Shown here: positions 34,570 through 44,752 of the stretch, one piece after another
Position numbering within the stretch: the first letter of the stretch is position 1
Layout of the letters: each line of letters begins with the position of its first letter
Position numbers and translations under genes: made by a program
Notes under the pieces: generated by a model
What the model saw: only the letters and a program-made list of their open reading frames with translations
The model's database searches: none
Told to the model about the DNA's origin: nothing
Assembly (NCBI RefSeq): GCF_016864575.1
Contig: NZ_CP044125.1
Span: 3,950,001 to 4,014,000 of the forward strand
Length of the DNA: 64,000 bases
Direction: 5' to 3'
Source: Rhizobium sp. BG4
Lineage (GTDB): Bacteria > Pseudomonadota > Alphaproteobacteria > Rhizobiales > Rhizobiaceae

Positions 34570-35124
34570 TCAGAACGGGATGTCGTCGTCGAGATCCCGC
34601 GAGAAGTTGCCGCCGCTACCGCCGCCACTGCTGCTGCCGCCACGGCCGCCGCCGGAGGACTGTGAGGGCGCGCCGTAATCGTCGCCGTAGCCGCCACCGC
34701 CGCCACCATAATCGTTGTTGTTGCCACGGCCGCCGCCACCGCCGAAGCCGGAGCTTGCACCGCCGCCGTCACCACGGCCATCGAGCATCGTCAGCGTCGA
34801 GTTGAAGCCCTGCAGCACGACTTCCGTCGAGTAGCGGTCCTGGCCCTGCTGGTCCTGCCACTTGCGGGTCTGCAGCGCGCCTTCGATATAGAGCTTGGCG
34901 CCCTTCTTGACGTATTGCTCGACAACCTTGCAGAGGCCTTCGTTGAAGACGACGACAGTGTGCCATTCGGTCTTTTCGCGGCGTTCGCCGGAATTGCGGT
35001 CGCGCCACTGCTCAGAGGTCGCGATACGCAGGTTGGCGATCGGACGGCCGTCCTGGGTCCTGCGGATTTCGGGGTCGGCGCCCACGTTTCCGATCAGAAT
35101 TACCTTGTTTACGCTACCAGCCAT
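34570..35124 (-). CDS. ssb: Single-stranded DNA-binding protein
   Basis: Coats single-stranded DNA in replication, repair and recombination. The 184 residues have an OB-fold (about 1-115, starting M-A-G-S-V-N-K-V-I-L-I-G-N-V-G-A-D-P-E and including W-H-x-V-V-V-F), a Gly-rich flexible linker of about 60 residues and the conserved acidic tip D-L-D-D-D-I-P-F that recruits partner proteins. I chose the ATG at 35124, which matches the family N-terminus and follows AAGGTGAAAAGC. It is divergent from uvrA with an SOS box in the gap. Confidence 0.96.
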   Translation of the reverse strand: MAGSVNKVILIGNVGADPEIRRTQDGRPIANLRIATSEQWRDRNSGERREKTEWHTVVVFNEGLCKVVEQYVKKGAKLYIEGALQTRKWQDQQGQDRYSTEVVLQGFNSTLTMLDGRGDGGGASSGFGGGGGRGNNNDYGGGGGGYGDDYGAPSQSSGGGRGGSSSGGGSGGNFSRDLDDDIPF

Positions 35125-35237
35125 GCTTTTCACCTTACCTGCCGCCCTGCCCGGCGGCGCTTGAAACAATCGGTGCACCTTAAACTATAGAGCCCTTGCG
35201 AGGCGCGTCCATCGGGCCGTCATCCACAAGGAATTTT

Positions 35238-35252
35238 GTTCTTTCTTTGTTC
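35238..35252 (+). promoter_or_regulatory. LexA (SOS) box between ssb and uvrA
   Basis: An exact GTTC-N7-GTTC, the LexA operator of alphaproteobacteria, 125 bp before the uvrA start and 114 bp before the ssb start. It can control uvrA and perhaps ssb, as in E. coli where both are SOS-regulated. Confidence 0.8.
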
Positions 35253-35376
35253 TATTTATTCACTATGATCCTGTCAACAGAATCGAAAACCTTCTCCTAC
35301 CCCGGATTTGAGCCTCGACTCGCCCGCGAGCATCACTAAATAAGGGGCTTCATCCAAGAGACCAAAGCAGAAGACG

Positions 35377-38301
<2,925 letters not shown>

Positions 38302-38302
38302 G

Positions 38303-38755
38303 ATGCTGAGACAGGCGGCCGCTGACGATCTTGAGACCGTGCGCCGCCTGACCATGGCGGCTTACGGCCCTTATGTCGCGGAGTTCGGCGGCGAGCCGCT
38401 GCCGATGCGTGAGGATTATGCGCCGCGGATCGCCAATGGCGAGGTGTGGCTGCTCGATATCGATGGTGAGCCTGGCGGGCTCGCCGTTCTTGAGCGCCAT
38501 GCGGATCACACGATGCTGTTCAGCATCGCCGTGTCGCCTGATCATCATAGCCGCGGGATTGGCCGTACGATCCTCGGCTGGGTGGAAGACAAGACGCGCG
38601 AATGGGGGCTGCCGGAAGTCAGGCTCTACACCAATGCGCGGATGGAGAGGAATATCGCGATCTACCGCGCCTTCGGCTTTCGGGAAACGGGTCGACGGCC
38701 GAACCCCTACCGGCCAGAATGGGTGATCGTCGATATGGCAAAGCAAATCGCCTGA
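38303..38755 (+). CDS. GNAT family N-acetyltransferase
   Basis: 150 residues with the GNAT fold. The acetyl-CoA-binding motif A lies around L-F-S-I-A-V-S-P-D-H-H-S-R-G-I-G-R-T-I-L (residues 73-92, the R-x-x-G-x-G/A pyrophosphate loop), and the C-terminal N-I-A-I-Y-R-A-F-G-F-R-E-T-G is also typical. The acceptor substrate cannot be predicted. The start is 1 bp after the uvrA stop, so it is probably expressed with uvrA. Confidence 0.88.
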   Translation: MLRQAAADDLETVRRLTMAAYGPYVAEFGGEPLPMREDYAPRIANGEVWLLDIDGEPGGLAVLERHADHTMLFSIAVSPDHHSRGIGRTILGWVEDKTREWGLPEVRLYTNARMERNIAIYRAFGFRETGRRPNPYRPEWVIVDMAKQIA

Positions 38756-38790
38756 GCAAAATCGCTTGAACAGGCAAAGGGAGGAAGAGA

Positions 38791-39594
38791 ATGAGCAAAT
38801 CCGGCACTATCCGCGTCGGTATCGGCGGCTGGACATTCGAGCCTTGGCGCAATCATTTCTTCCCCTCCGACCTGAAGCAGAAGGACGAGCTCAATTATGC
38901 CAGCCGCCAGCTGAAGGTCATCGAGGTCAACGGCACCTATTACAGCTCGCAGAAGCCTGAGACCTTCGCAAAATGGGGCGCGGATGTGCCCGATGGTTTC
39001 ATCTTCTCGCTGAAGGCCAGCCGCTTCGTTACCAACCGCAAGGTTTTGGGCGAGGCCGGCGAATCCATGCAGCGGTTCCTGACACAGGGACTGACGGAGC
39101 TCGGCGACCGTCTCGGGCCGATCCTCTGGCAGTTCGCGCCGACCAAGAAGTTCGAGCCCGACGATTTCGAAGCGTTCTTGAAGCTGCTGCCCGACAAGCA
39201 GGATGGCCTGCCCTTGCGCCATGTCGTCGAGGTCCGCCACGACAGTTTCAAGGCGCCGGATTTCGTGGCGCTGCTCGCCAAGTACGGCGTGGCGCCCGTT
39301 GTCGCCGAGCATTTCGACTATCCGATGATAGCGGACGTCACTGCGGATTTCGTTTATGCGCGGCTGCAGAAGGGCTCGGACGAGATCAGGACCTGCTACC
39401 CTCCCAAGGACCTAAAGGCCTGGGCAAAGCGGCTGGAGACCTGGGCCGAAGGCAAGGTGCCCGACGATCTGCCTGTCATCGACGCGGATCGCAAGGTGAA
39501 GGCCGAGCCGCGCGACGTCTTCGCCTTCATGATCCATGAGGGCAAGGTGAACGCCCCCTTCGGCGCCATCGCGCTGCAGGAAGAGGTCGGGTAA
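38791..39594 (+). CDS. DUF72 domain protein (YecE-like)
   Basis: A 267-residue TIM-barrel protein of the DUF72/YecE family, whose biochemical role is unknown. The hallmarks are V-G-I-G-G-W-T-F-E-P-W near the start, E-V-N-G-T-Y-Y near residue 52, F-S-L-K-A-S-R-F-V-T, G-P-I-L-W-Q-F and E-V-R-H-D-S-F. The ATG follows GGGAGGAAGAG. It is on the same strand as the GNAT gene, 35 bp downstream. No signal peptide or other domain is attached. Confidence 0.87.
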   Translation: MSKSGTIRVGIGGWTFEPWRNHFFPSDLKQKDELNYASRQLKVIEVNGTYYSSQKPETFAKWGADVPDGFIFSLKASRFVTNRKVLGEAGESMQRFLTQGLTELGDRLGPILWQFAPTKKFEPDDFEAFLKLLPDKQDGLPLRHVVEVRHDSFKAPDFVALLAKYGVAPVVAEHFDYPMIADVTADFVYARLQKGSDEIRTCYPPKDLKAWAKRLETWAEGKVPDDLPVIDADRKVKAEPRDVFAFMIHEGKVNAPFGAIALQEEVG

Positions 39595-39609
39595 TCAGCC
39601 GACCGGCAG

Positions 39610-41085
39610 TCAGAACGGCAAGACGTGGGCGGCGAGATCTTCCGCCGTCAACCCCTTGCCGGCGCGCTGCCCGGCGAGGCTGTGCAGGTAGACACCGATC
39701 GCTGCCGCCTCGAAGGCCGGAAGGCCCTGCGCCAGATAGGCGCCGATGATGCCGGCAAGCACGTCGCCGGACCCTGCCGTTGCCAGCCAGACCGGCGCGT
39801 TGGTGTTGATCAGCGCGCGTCCATCCGGCGCCGCAATAACGGTATCGGCACCCTTGAAGACGATCGCCGCGTTGGCGCGCTTCGCGGCCATCTGTGCCTT
39901 GGCGGTCTTGCCGAGCCCGGTATCGGCGGCGATATCGGGGAAGAGACGGGCGAATTCGCCGTCATGCGGCGTCAGGACCAGACGCGGTTCGCCACCGGAG
40001 AACAGGTCGAACAGGCGCTTCGGCTCCTGGCGGAACGAAGTGATGCCGTCAGCATCGAGCACCAGGCGGCGGTCGCTCAGTGTCGCGGCATAGTCCCTCG
40101 CCTGCTCGCCGATCCCGAAGCCCGGACCGAGCACGAAAGTGTGCAGGCGGTCGTCCTCCAGCCATTCTTCCAGCTGTTCCGTGTCGCCGATCTCGCGCAA
40201 CATGACCGCCGTCAGATGCGCGCTGTTTTCCGCAAGCGCTTCCGCCGACGCTGCGATCGTCACCAGACCTGCACCGGCCTTCAGGCCCGATATCGCCGAC
40301 ATCCGCGCCGCGCCGGTCTTTCCCGCCGAACCGGAGAAGACGACGAGATGGCCGCGCTTGTATTTGTGGGTCTCCAGCCGCGCCGACGGCGTCAGATGCG
40401 CCCATTGGGCCGGGGTGTTTTCGGCGACCTCCGAACCGGCATGCGCGCGGACGATCCGGGCGGGAATGCCGATATCGATGACATCGAGTGCCCCGCAAAG
40501 CTCCCTGCCCGGCATCAAGAGATGGCCCGGCTTGCGGGTCATGAAAGTGATCGTCTGCGTGGCTGAAAAGGCCGCGCCGAGCACCTCGCCCGTCGCACCG
40601 TCGATGCCCGATGGCAGGTCGATGGCGATGACGGGCAGATCGGCCCAGCGCACGGCCGAGATGACGTCCTCGACCTCACCGGGCACATCGCGGCTCAGCC
40701 CGGCACCGAACAGAGCGTCGATGACGACGTCGCCGTCTTTTGGACGGTACTCTTCGAGCGGTTCGACATCGCCACTCCATTCCGTATAGGCCCGCCCGGC
40801 GTCGCCCTTCATCCGTTCGGGATCGCCGAGCTGGAAGACGGCAACTGCTGCGCCGCTCTCGGCCAGGAAGCGGGCTGCCACATAGCCGTCGCCGCCATTG
40901 TTGCCGGGTCCGCAGAGGACGGCGAAGCGAAGTGCGCCGGGATAAAGCCGCATCGCGGCCGCAGCCACAGCCGCGCCTGCGCTGGTCATCAGCGCAAAGC
41001 TGTCGATGCCGCTTTCAGCCGCCGCCTTGTCGACAGCCGCCATTTCGGCGGGCGTCAGAAGCAATTCACTCAATCGATCGGTCAT
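39610..41085 (-). CDS. nnr: Bifunctional NAD(P)H-hydrate epimerase / dehydratase
   Basis: Repairs damaged NADH and NADPH. The N-terminal half (about residues 1-215, YjeF-N) epimerises the hydrate and contains G-P-G-N-N-G-G-D-G and a D-x-P-S-G region. The C-terminal half (about 225-490, carbohydrate-kinase-like) dehydrates S-NAD(P)HX using ADP and ends with the nucleotide-binding signature A-G-S-G-D-V-L-A-G-I-I-G. The length matches fused Nnr proteins. It is a single-gene unit, divergent from glnB. Nothing is missing. Confidence 0.93.
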   Translation of the reverse strand: MTDRLSELLLTPAEMAAVDKAAAESGIDSFALMTSAGAAVAAAAMRLYPGALRFAVLCGPGNNGGDGYVAARFLAESGAAVAVFQLGDPERMKGDAGRAYTEWSGDVEPLEEYRPKDGDVVIDALFGAGLSRDVPGEVEDVISAVRWADLPVIAIDLPSGIDGATGEVLGAAFSATQTITFMTRKPGHLLMPGRELCGALDVIDIGIPARIVRAHAGSEVAENTPAQWAHLTPSARLETHKYKRGHLVVFSGSAGKTGAARMSAISGLKAGAGLVTIAASAEALAENSAHLTAVMLREIGDTEQLEEWLEDDRLHTFVLGPGFGIGEQARDYAATLSDRRLVLDADGITSFRQEPKRLFDLFSGGEPRLVLTPHDGEFARLFPDIAADTGLGKTAKAQMAAKRANAAIVFKGADTVIAAPDGRALINTNAPVWLATAGSGDVLAGIIGAYLAQGLPAFEAAAIGVYLHSLAGQRAGKGLTAEDLAAHVLPF

Positions 41086-41428
41086 GACCCCATTGAAGTC
41101 AAAAAACGCCTAAAAAACAACCGGTTTCGGGCGACGGAAGCACGATCATTATTTGTGCAATTGCCTATTTTTAACCCATCGACATTCAGCAAACCGAAAC
41201 TCACTTCCACAGAAAAATCTGCGATTTCCGTGGTATTTTCGATTTTTTCCGATCGAAATTGTCATCTTTTTACGAAAAATCGCAGCTAAACAGGAGCCTT
41301 GGCGCGGTTTTGGGTGCATTTGCCGCATTTTTTCGATCTGGCCCGTTGCGAACTGGCATGATACCTGCATCATGTTTCGCGAGCGGCATACGCACGCTTT
41401 AACGGGAGAAGCGGAGAGTCATTTTCTC
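41086..41428 (+). other. Long AT-rich nnr-glnB intergenic region
   Basis: 343 bp with no gene. It holds the sigma-54 site at 41354-41369, an inverted repeat TTTCGAT-N8-ATCGAAA at 41237-41258 of unknown meaning, and a GGTGCA half-site (41315-41320 region) that could be part of an NtrC enhancer, though its partner half is poor. The base composition contrasts sharply with the neighbouring coding DNA. Confidence 0.5.
41354..41369 (+). promoter_or_regulatory. Sigma-54 (RpoN) promoter of glnB-glnA
   Basis: TGGCAT-N5-CTGCA matches the -24/-12 consensus TGGCAC-N5-TTGCA, keeping the essential GG and GC with correct spacing. It lies 60 bp before the glnB start. NtrC-dependent transcription of glnBA is well known in rhizobia. 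Confidence 0.75.
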
Positions 41429-41767
41429 ATGAAAAAGATCGAAGCGATCATTAAGCCTTTCAAGCTCGACGAAGTGAAGGAAGCCCTTCAGGAAGTCGGC
41501 CTGCAGGGCATTACGGTTACGGAAGCAAAGGGCTTCGGTCGCCAGAAGGGCCACACGGAGCTTTACCGTGGCGCCGAATATGTTGTCGATTTCCTGCCGA
41601 AGGTGAAGGTCGAAGTGGTTCTCGCCGACGAGAATGCCGAAGCCGTCATCGACGCGATCCGCAAGGCCGCCCAGACCGGCCGCATCGGCGATGGCAAGAT
41701 TTTCGTGTCGAATGTCGAGGAAGTCATCCGCATTCGTACTGGCGAAACCGGTATCGACGCTATTTAA
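41429..41767 (+). CDS. glnB: Nitrogen regulatory protein PII
   Basis: A 112-residue trimeric signal protein that reports nitrogen and 2-oxoglutarate status to NtrB and to the glutamine synthetase adenylyltransferase. It starts M-K-K-I-E-A-I-I-K-P-F, carries the uridylylation site Y51 (G-A-E-Y-V-V-D-F) in the T-loop and the C-terminal signature G-D-G-K-I-F-V. The open frame extends far upstream, but the ATG at 41429 matches the family start and follows a GGAGAAGCGGAGAG site. glnA follows by 59 bp, and the two share the sigma-54 promoter upstream. Confidence 0.97.
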   Translation: MKKIEAIIKPFKLDEVKEALQEVGLQGITVTEAKGFGRQKGHTELYRGAEYVVDFLPKVKVEVVLADENAEAVIDAIRKAAQTGRIGDGKIFVSNVEEVIRIRTGETGIDAI

Positions 41768-41826
41768 GCAGGCTTTGCCACAAGAGGCAAAGCCAAGTCG
41801 TCATAGCAAATCAAAGGGAGTGTTTC

Positions 41827-43236
41827 ATGGCGAGTGCAAGCGAAATTCTGAAGCAGATCAAGGAGAACGACGTCAAGTTCGTGGATCTGCGCTTCACCGA
41901 CCCCAAGGGCAAGCTGCAGCACGTGACGATGGACGTCGTCTGTGTGGACGAAGACATGTTTGCCGACGGCGTCATGTTCGACGGTTCCTCGATCGGCGGC
42001 TGGAAGGCCATCAACGAGTCCGACATGGTTCTCATGCCGGATACCGACACGGTTCACATGGACCCGTTCTTCGCGCAGTCGACGATGGTCATCATCTGCG
42101 ACATTCTCGATCCGGTCTCGGGCGAAGCCTATAACCGCGACCCGCGCGGCACCGCCAAGAAGGCCGAAGCCTATCTGAAGGCATCCGGCATCGGCGACAC
42201 CGTGTTCGTCGGCCCGGAAGCCGAATTCTTCGTCTTCGACGACGTCAAGTACAAGGCCGACCCGTACAACACCGGCTTCAAGCTCGACTCGACCGAACTG
42301 CCGTCGAACGACGACACCGAATATGAGACCGGCAACCTCGGCCACCGTCCGCGCGTCAAGGGCGGCTACTTCCCGGTTCCGCCGATCGACAGCGCCCAGG
42401 ACATGCGTTCCGAGATGCTGACGGTTCTGAGCGAAATGGGCGTCGTCGTCGAAAAGCACCACCACGAAGTGGCAGCTGCCCAGCACGAGCTCGGCATCAA
42501 GTTCGACACGCTGGTTCGCAACGCCGACAAGATGCAGATCTACAAGTATGTCGTGCACCAGGTCGCCAATGCCTACGGCAAGACGGCAACCTTCATGCCG
42601 AAGCCGATCTTCGGCGACAACGGCTCGGGCATGCACGTTCATCTTTCGATCTGGAAGGGCGGCAAGCCGGGCTTCGCAGGCGACGAATATGCAGGCCTTT
42701 CGGAATCCTGCCTCTATTTCATCGGCGGCATCATCAAGCATGCCAAGGCGCTGAACGCCTTCACCAACCCGTCGACGAACTCATACAAGCGTCTCGTCCC
42801 GGGTTATGAAGCTCCGGTTCTGCTGGCCTACTCGGCCCGCAACCGCTCCGCTTCCTGCCGCATCCCGTTCGGCAGCAACCCGAAGGCAAAGCGCGTCGAA
42901 GTCCGCTTCCCGGACCCGATGGCGAACCCCTACCTCGCCTTCGCAGCGATGCTGATGGCCGGTCTCGACGGCATCAAGAACAAGATCCATCCGGGCAAGG
43001 CCATGGACAAGGATCTGTACGACCTGCCGCCGAAGGAACTGAAGAAGATCCCGACGGTCTGCGGCTCGCTGCGTGAAGCGCTTGAGAGCCTCGACAAGGA
43101 TCGCAAGTTCCTGACCGCCGGCGGCGTTTTCGACGACGACCAGATCGACTCGTTCATCGAGCTGAAGATGGCCGAAGTGATGCGCTTCGAAATGACGCCG
43201 CATCCTGTCGAATACGACATGTACTACTCGGCATAA
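41827..43236 (+). CDS. glnA: Glutamine synthetase type I
   Basis: Makes glutamine from glutamate and ammonia with ATP. The 469 residues have the GSI signatures D-G-S-S-I-G-G-W, a glycine-rich K-P-I-F-G-D-N-G-S-G-M-H region and N-R-S-A-S-C-R-I-P. The adenylylation site is Y398 (D-L-Y-D-L-P-P), so activity can be switched by GlnE under PII control. It is downstream of glnB in the same operon and ends at a clear terminator. Confidence 0.98.
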   Translation: MASASEILKQIKENDVKFVDLRFTDPKGKLQHVTMDVVCVDEDMFADGVMFDGSSIGGWKAINESDMVLMPDTDTVHMDPFFAQSTMVIICDILDPVSGEAYNRDPRGTAKKAEAYLKASGIGDTVFVGPEAEFFVFDDVKYKADPYNTGFKLDSTELPSNDDTEYETGNLGHRPRVKGGYFPVPPIDSAQDMRSEMLTVLSEMGVVVEKHHHEVAAAQHELGIKFDTLVRNADKMQIYKYVVHQVANAYGKTATFMPKPIFGDNGSGMHVHLSIWKGGKPGFAGDEYAGLSESCLYFIGGIIKHAKALNAFTNPSTNSYKRLVPGYEAPVLLAYSARNRSASCRIPFGSNPKAKRVEVRFPDPMANPYLAFAAMLMAGLDGIKNKIHPGKAMDKDLYDLPPKELKKIPTVCGSLREALESLDKDRKFLTAGGVFDDDQIDSFIELKMAEVMRFEMTPHPVEYDMYYSA

Positions 43237-43245
43237 GCGAATACC

Positions 43246-43275
43246 GAAAAGCCCTGGCGAAAGCCGGGGCTTTTC
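43246..43275 (+). terminator. Intrinsic terminator of glnBA
   Basis: GAAAAGCCC and GGGCTTTTC with GGC/GCC inner pairing, starting 10 bp after the glnA stop and ending in a T run. Confidence 0.85.
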
Positions 43276-43353
43276 TCGATGTCACTGAGGCTGATGGCGA
43301 CATGACACTCATGTGACGAAATCCTGCACAAATCTTGATTTGAGCAGGCCCAA

Positions 43354-43369
43354 TCACCAAATCTGGTGA
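43354..43369 (+). promoter_or_regulatory. Hairpin in the hspQ leader
   Basis: TCACCA-AATC-TGGTGA, a perfect 6-bp stem directly before the AAGGAAG ribosome-binding site of hspQ. It does not cover the site itself. It might tune translation or mRNA stability. Confidence 0.4.
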
Positions 43370-43386
43370 TGAAAGGAAGTCGTACC

Positions 43387-43716
43387 ATGAAAGAAAGAGT
43401 TGCAAAGTTCGGTATCGGTGAAGTGGTCCGGCACAAGGTTTTTCCGTTTCGCGGCGTGATCTTCGACGTCGATCCGGAATTCGCGAATACGGAGGAGTGG
43501 TGGAACTCCATTCCCGCCGAAGTTCGCCCCAGCAAGGACCAGCCGTTCTATCATCTGCTCGCCGAAAATGACGAGAACGAATATGTCGCCTACGTCTCGG
43601 AGCAGAACCTGGTGAATGACGAAAGCGGCGTGCCGCTGCGTAATGAACAGGTCTACCAGATATTCGACATGGCGCCGACCGGTCAGTTCAAGCCCAAGAT
43701 GAGCCTGGCCAACTAA
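43387..43716 (+). CDS. hspQ: Heat shock protein HspQ
   Basis: A 109-residue HspQ/YccV-like protein. In E. coli HspQ binds hemimethylated oriC DNA and acts as a specificity factor for the Lon protease. Signatures are F-G-I-G-E-V-V-R-H-K-V-F-P-F-R-G-V-I-F-D-V-D-P-E-F near the start, W-W, P-F-Y-H-L-L-A-E and Y-V-A-Y-V-S-E-Q-N-L. The ATG at 43387 follows AAGGAAG. It is a single-gene unit between the glnA terminator and its own terminator. Confidence 0.93.
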   Translation: MKERVAKFGIGEVVRHKVFPFRGVIFDVDPEFANTEEWWNSIPAEVRPSKDQPFYHLLAENDENEYVAYVSEQNLVNDESGVPLRNEQVYQIFDMAPTGQFKPKMSLAN

Positions 43717-43735
43717 GCGCATCAAATACCGCTTT

Positions 43736-43767
43736 AAAGAAACCCCGCTCCGGCGGGGTTTTTCTTT
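43736..43767 (+). terminator. Intrinsic terminator of hspQ
   Basis: AAAGAAACCCCGC pairs across a 3-nt loop with GCGGGGTTTTTCTTT (one unpaired base), followed by T-rich sequence, 20 bp after the hspQ stop. Confidence 0.88.
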
Positions 43768-43781
43768 GTCTGCGGCAATAA

Positions 43782-43807
43782 AAAACCCGGCGCGAGGGCC
43801 GGGTTTT
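43782..43807 (-). terminator. Intrinsic terminator of the IalB-family gene
   Basis: AAAACCCGGC and GCCGGGTTTT form a 10-bp stem with a 6-nt loop. Leftward transcripts end in the T run complementary to AAAAAA at 43780. It starts about 23 bp after the gene's stop. Confidence 0.85.
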
Positions 43808-43829
43808 CGAAAGCGATATGGTCAGACGC

Positions 43830-44483
43830 TTACTGAGCGGTCTTTGCAGCGTTCTGCGCGTCTTCCAGCTTCTTGCGGGCTTCCTCAGCCTTCTTCTGCA
43901 TGCTGTCCTGCAGGCTCTTCTGGCTTTCGGCAAGCTTCGATTCGGAAACTGCTTCGCCGTCATAAGCGCCGGTGAAGCCTTCGAGCGAGATCTTGATCGG
44001 GTTCGGAGCGCGGCGGAAGTTGATCGAGGTGAAGATCACGTCGCTGCCCTTCTTGAGGCTGGCGATCATCGCGTCGGTCAGCGGCAGTTCAGCCGTGCAC
44101 TTGTCGGGCAGGCAGACTGCGTAGTCGAGCTTCTGGCCCTTGTTGTTGTCGATCTGCATCATGATGCCGGGCGGGATCAGGCGGGCGGTCGGGACCGAGA
44201 CCTGGAGGATCTTGCGGTTGACCTTGCCGGAAACGCTGATGAGGCCGACAGCCGTGACCAGCTGGCCGCCATTGGCGAGGATCAGGTTCTGAACGACGCA
44301 GATGTCGTTGTCTTCCTGCTTGCTGCAGGTCTTGTACCAGCCGAGCCGCGGTGCGCCGGCAGCCTGCTGCGGGGCATTGGCGGCGTCCTGAGCGAAGGAG
44401 GACACCGGTGCCGAGGCGGCGCCGAAGGCAACTGCGAGAACGGACAGGGCTGCCCGCATTTTCTTTTCAGACTTGAAGATCAT
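43830..44483 (-). CDS. Invasion-associated locus B (IalB) family periplasmic protein
   Basis: 217 residues with a signal peptide (cut near S-S-F-A-Q, about residue 32) and an IalB domain from about 45 to 180. The domain carries W-Y-K-T-C-S, E-D-N-D-I-C-V-V-Q-N, V-S-V-P-T-A-R-L-I-P-P-G-I and the conserved C-L-P-D-K-C pair, suggesting two disulfides. The C-terminal 40 residues are a charged, Ala/Lys/Glu-rich coiled-coil-like tail. The family is named after a Bartonella invasion locus but is widespread in free-living rhizobia, where its role is unclear. It is divergent from the binding-protein gene. Confidence 0.9.
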   Translation of the reverse strand: MIFKSEKKMRAALSVLAVAFGAASAPVSSFAQDAANAPQQAAGAPRLGWYKTCSKQEDNDICVVQNLILANGGQLVTAVGLISVSGKVNRKILQVSVPTARLIPPGIMMQIDNNKGQKLDYAVCLPDKCTAELPLTDAMIASLKKGSDVIFTSINFRRAPNPIKISLEGFTGAYDGEAVSESKLAESQKSLQDSMQKKAEEARKKLEDAQNAAKTAQ

Positions 44484-44752
44484 AACGGATTCCGTCTCCT
44501 GATACCCATTCGGGACCGCGACCTGCAGCCCTCTCCAACCGGGTCATTCGGCACTCCACCTCATAAAACAATGAGGCAAATGCATGACCCCGAACTTCGG
44601 GAACACCTGTTACATTGAGGCGCTCCAGATATCCAGTATTTCTTTGGCAATTTCTGGATGCTCGTAAAGATTTGAGGGCGTGAATGTTCGATTTTTCGCG
44701 CTCCGTGATAGTCTTCGCGCGAATCGAGCCCTGCCGGAAAGGAAATTCAGAG

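Noticed and set aside
41300..41325. NtrC enhancer upstream of glnB
   Set aside because: One half-site (GGTGCA) is good, but the other half does not match the consensus, so I did not list it as a separate feature.
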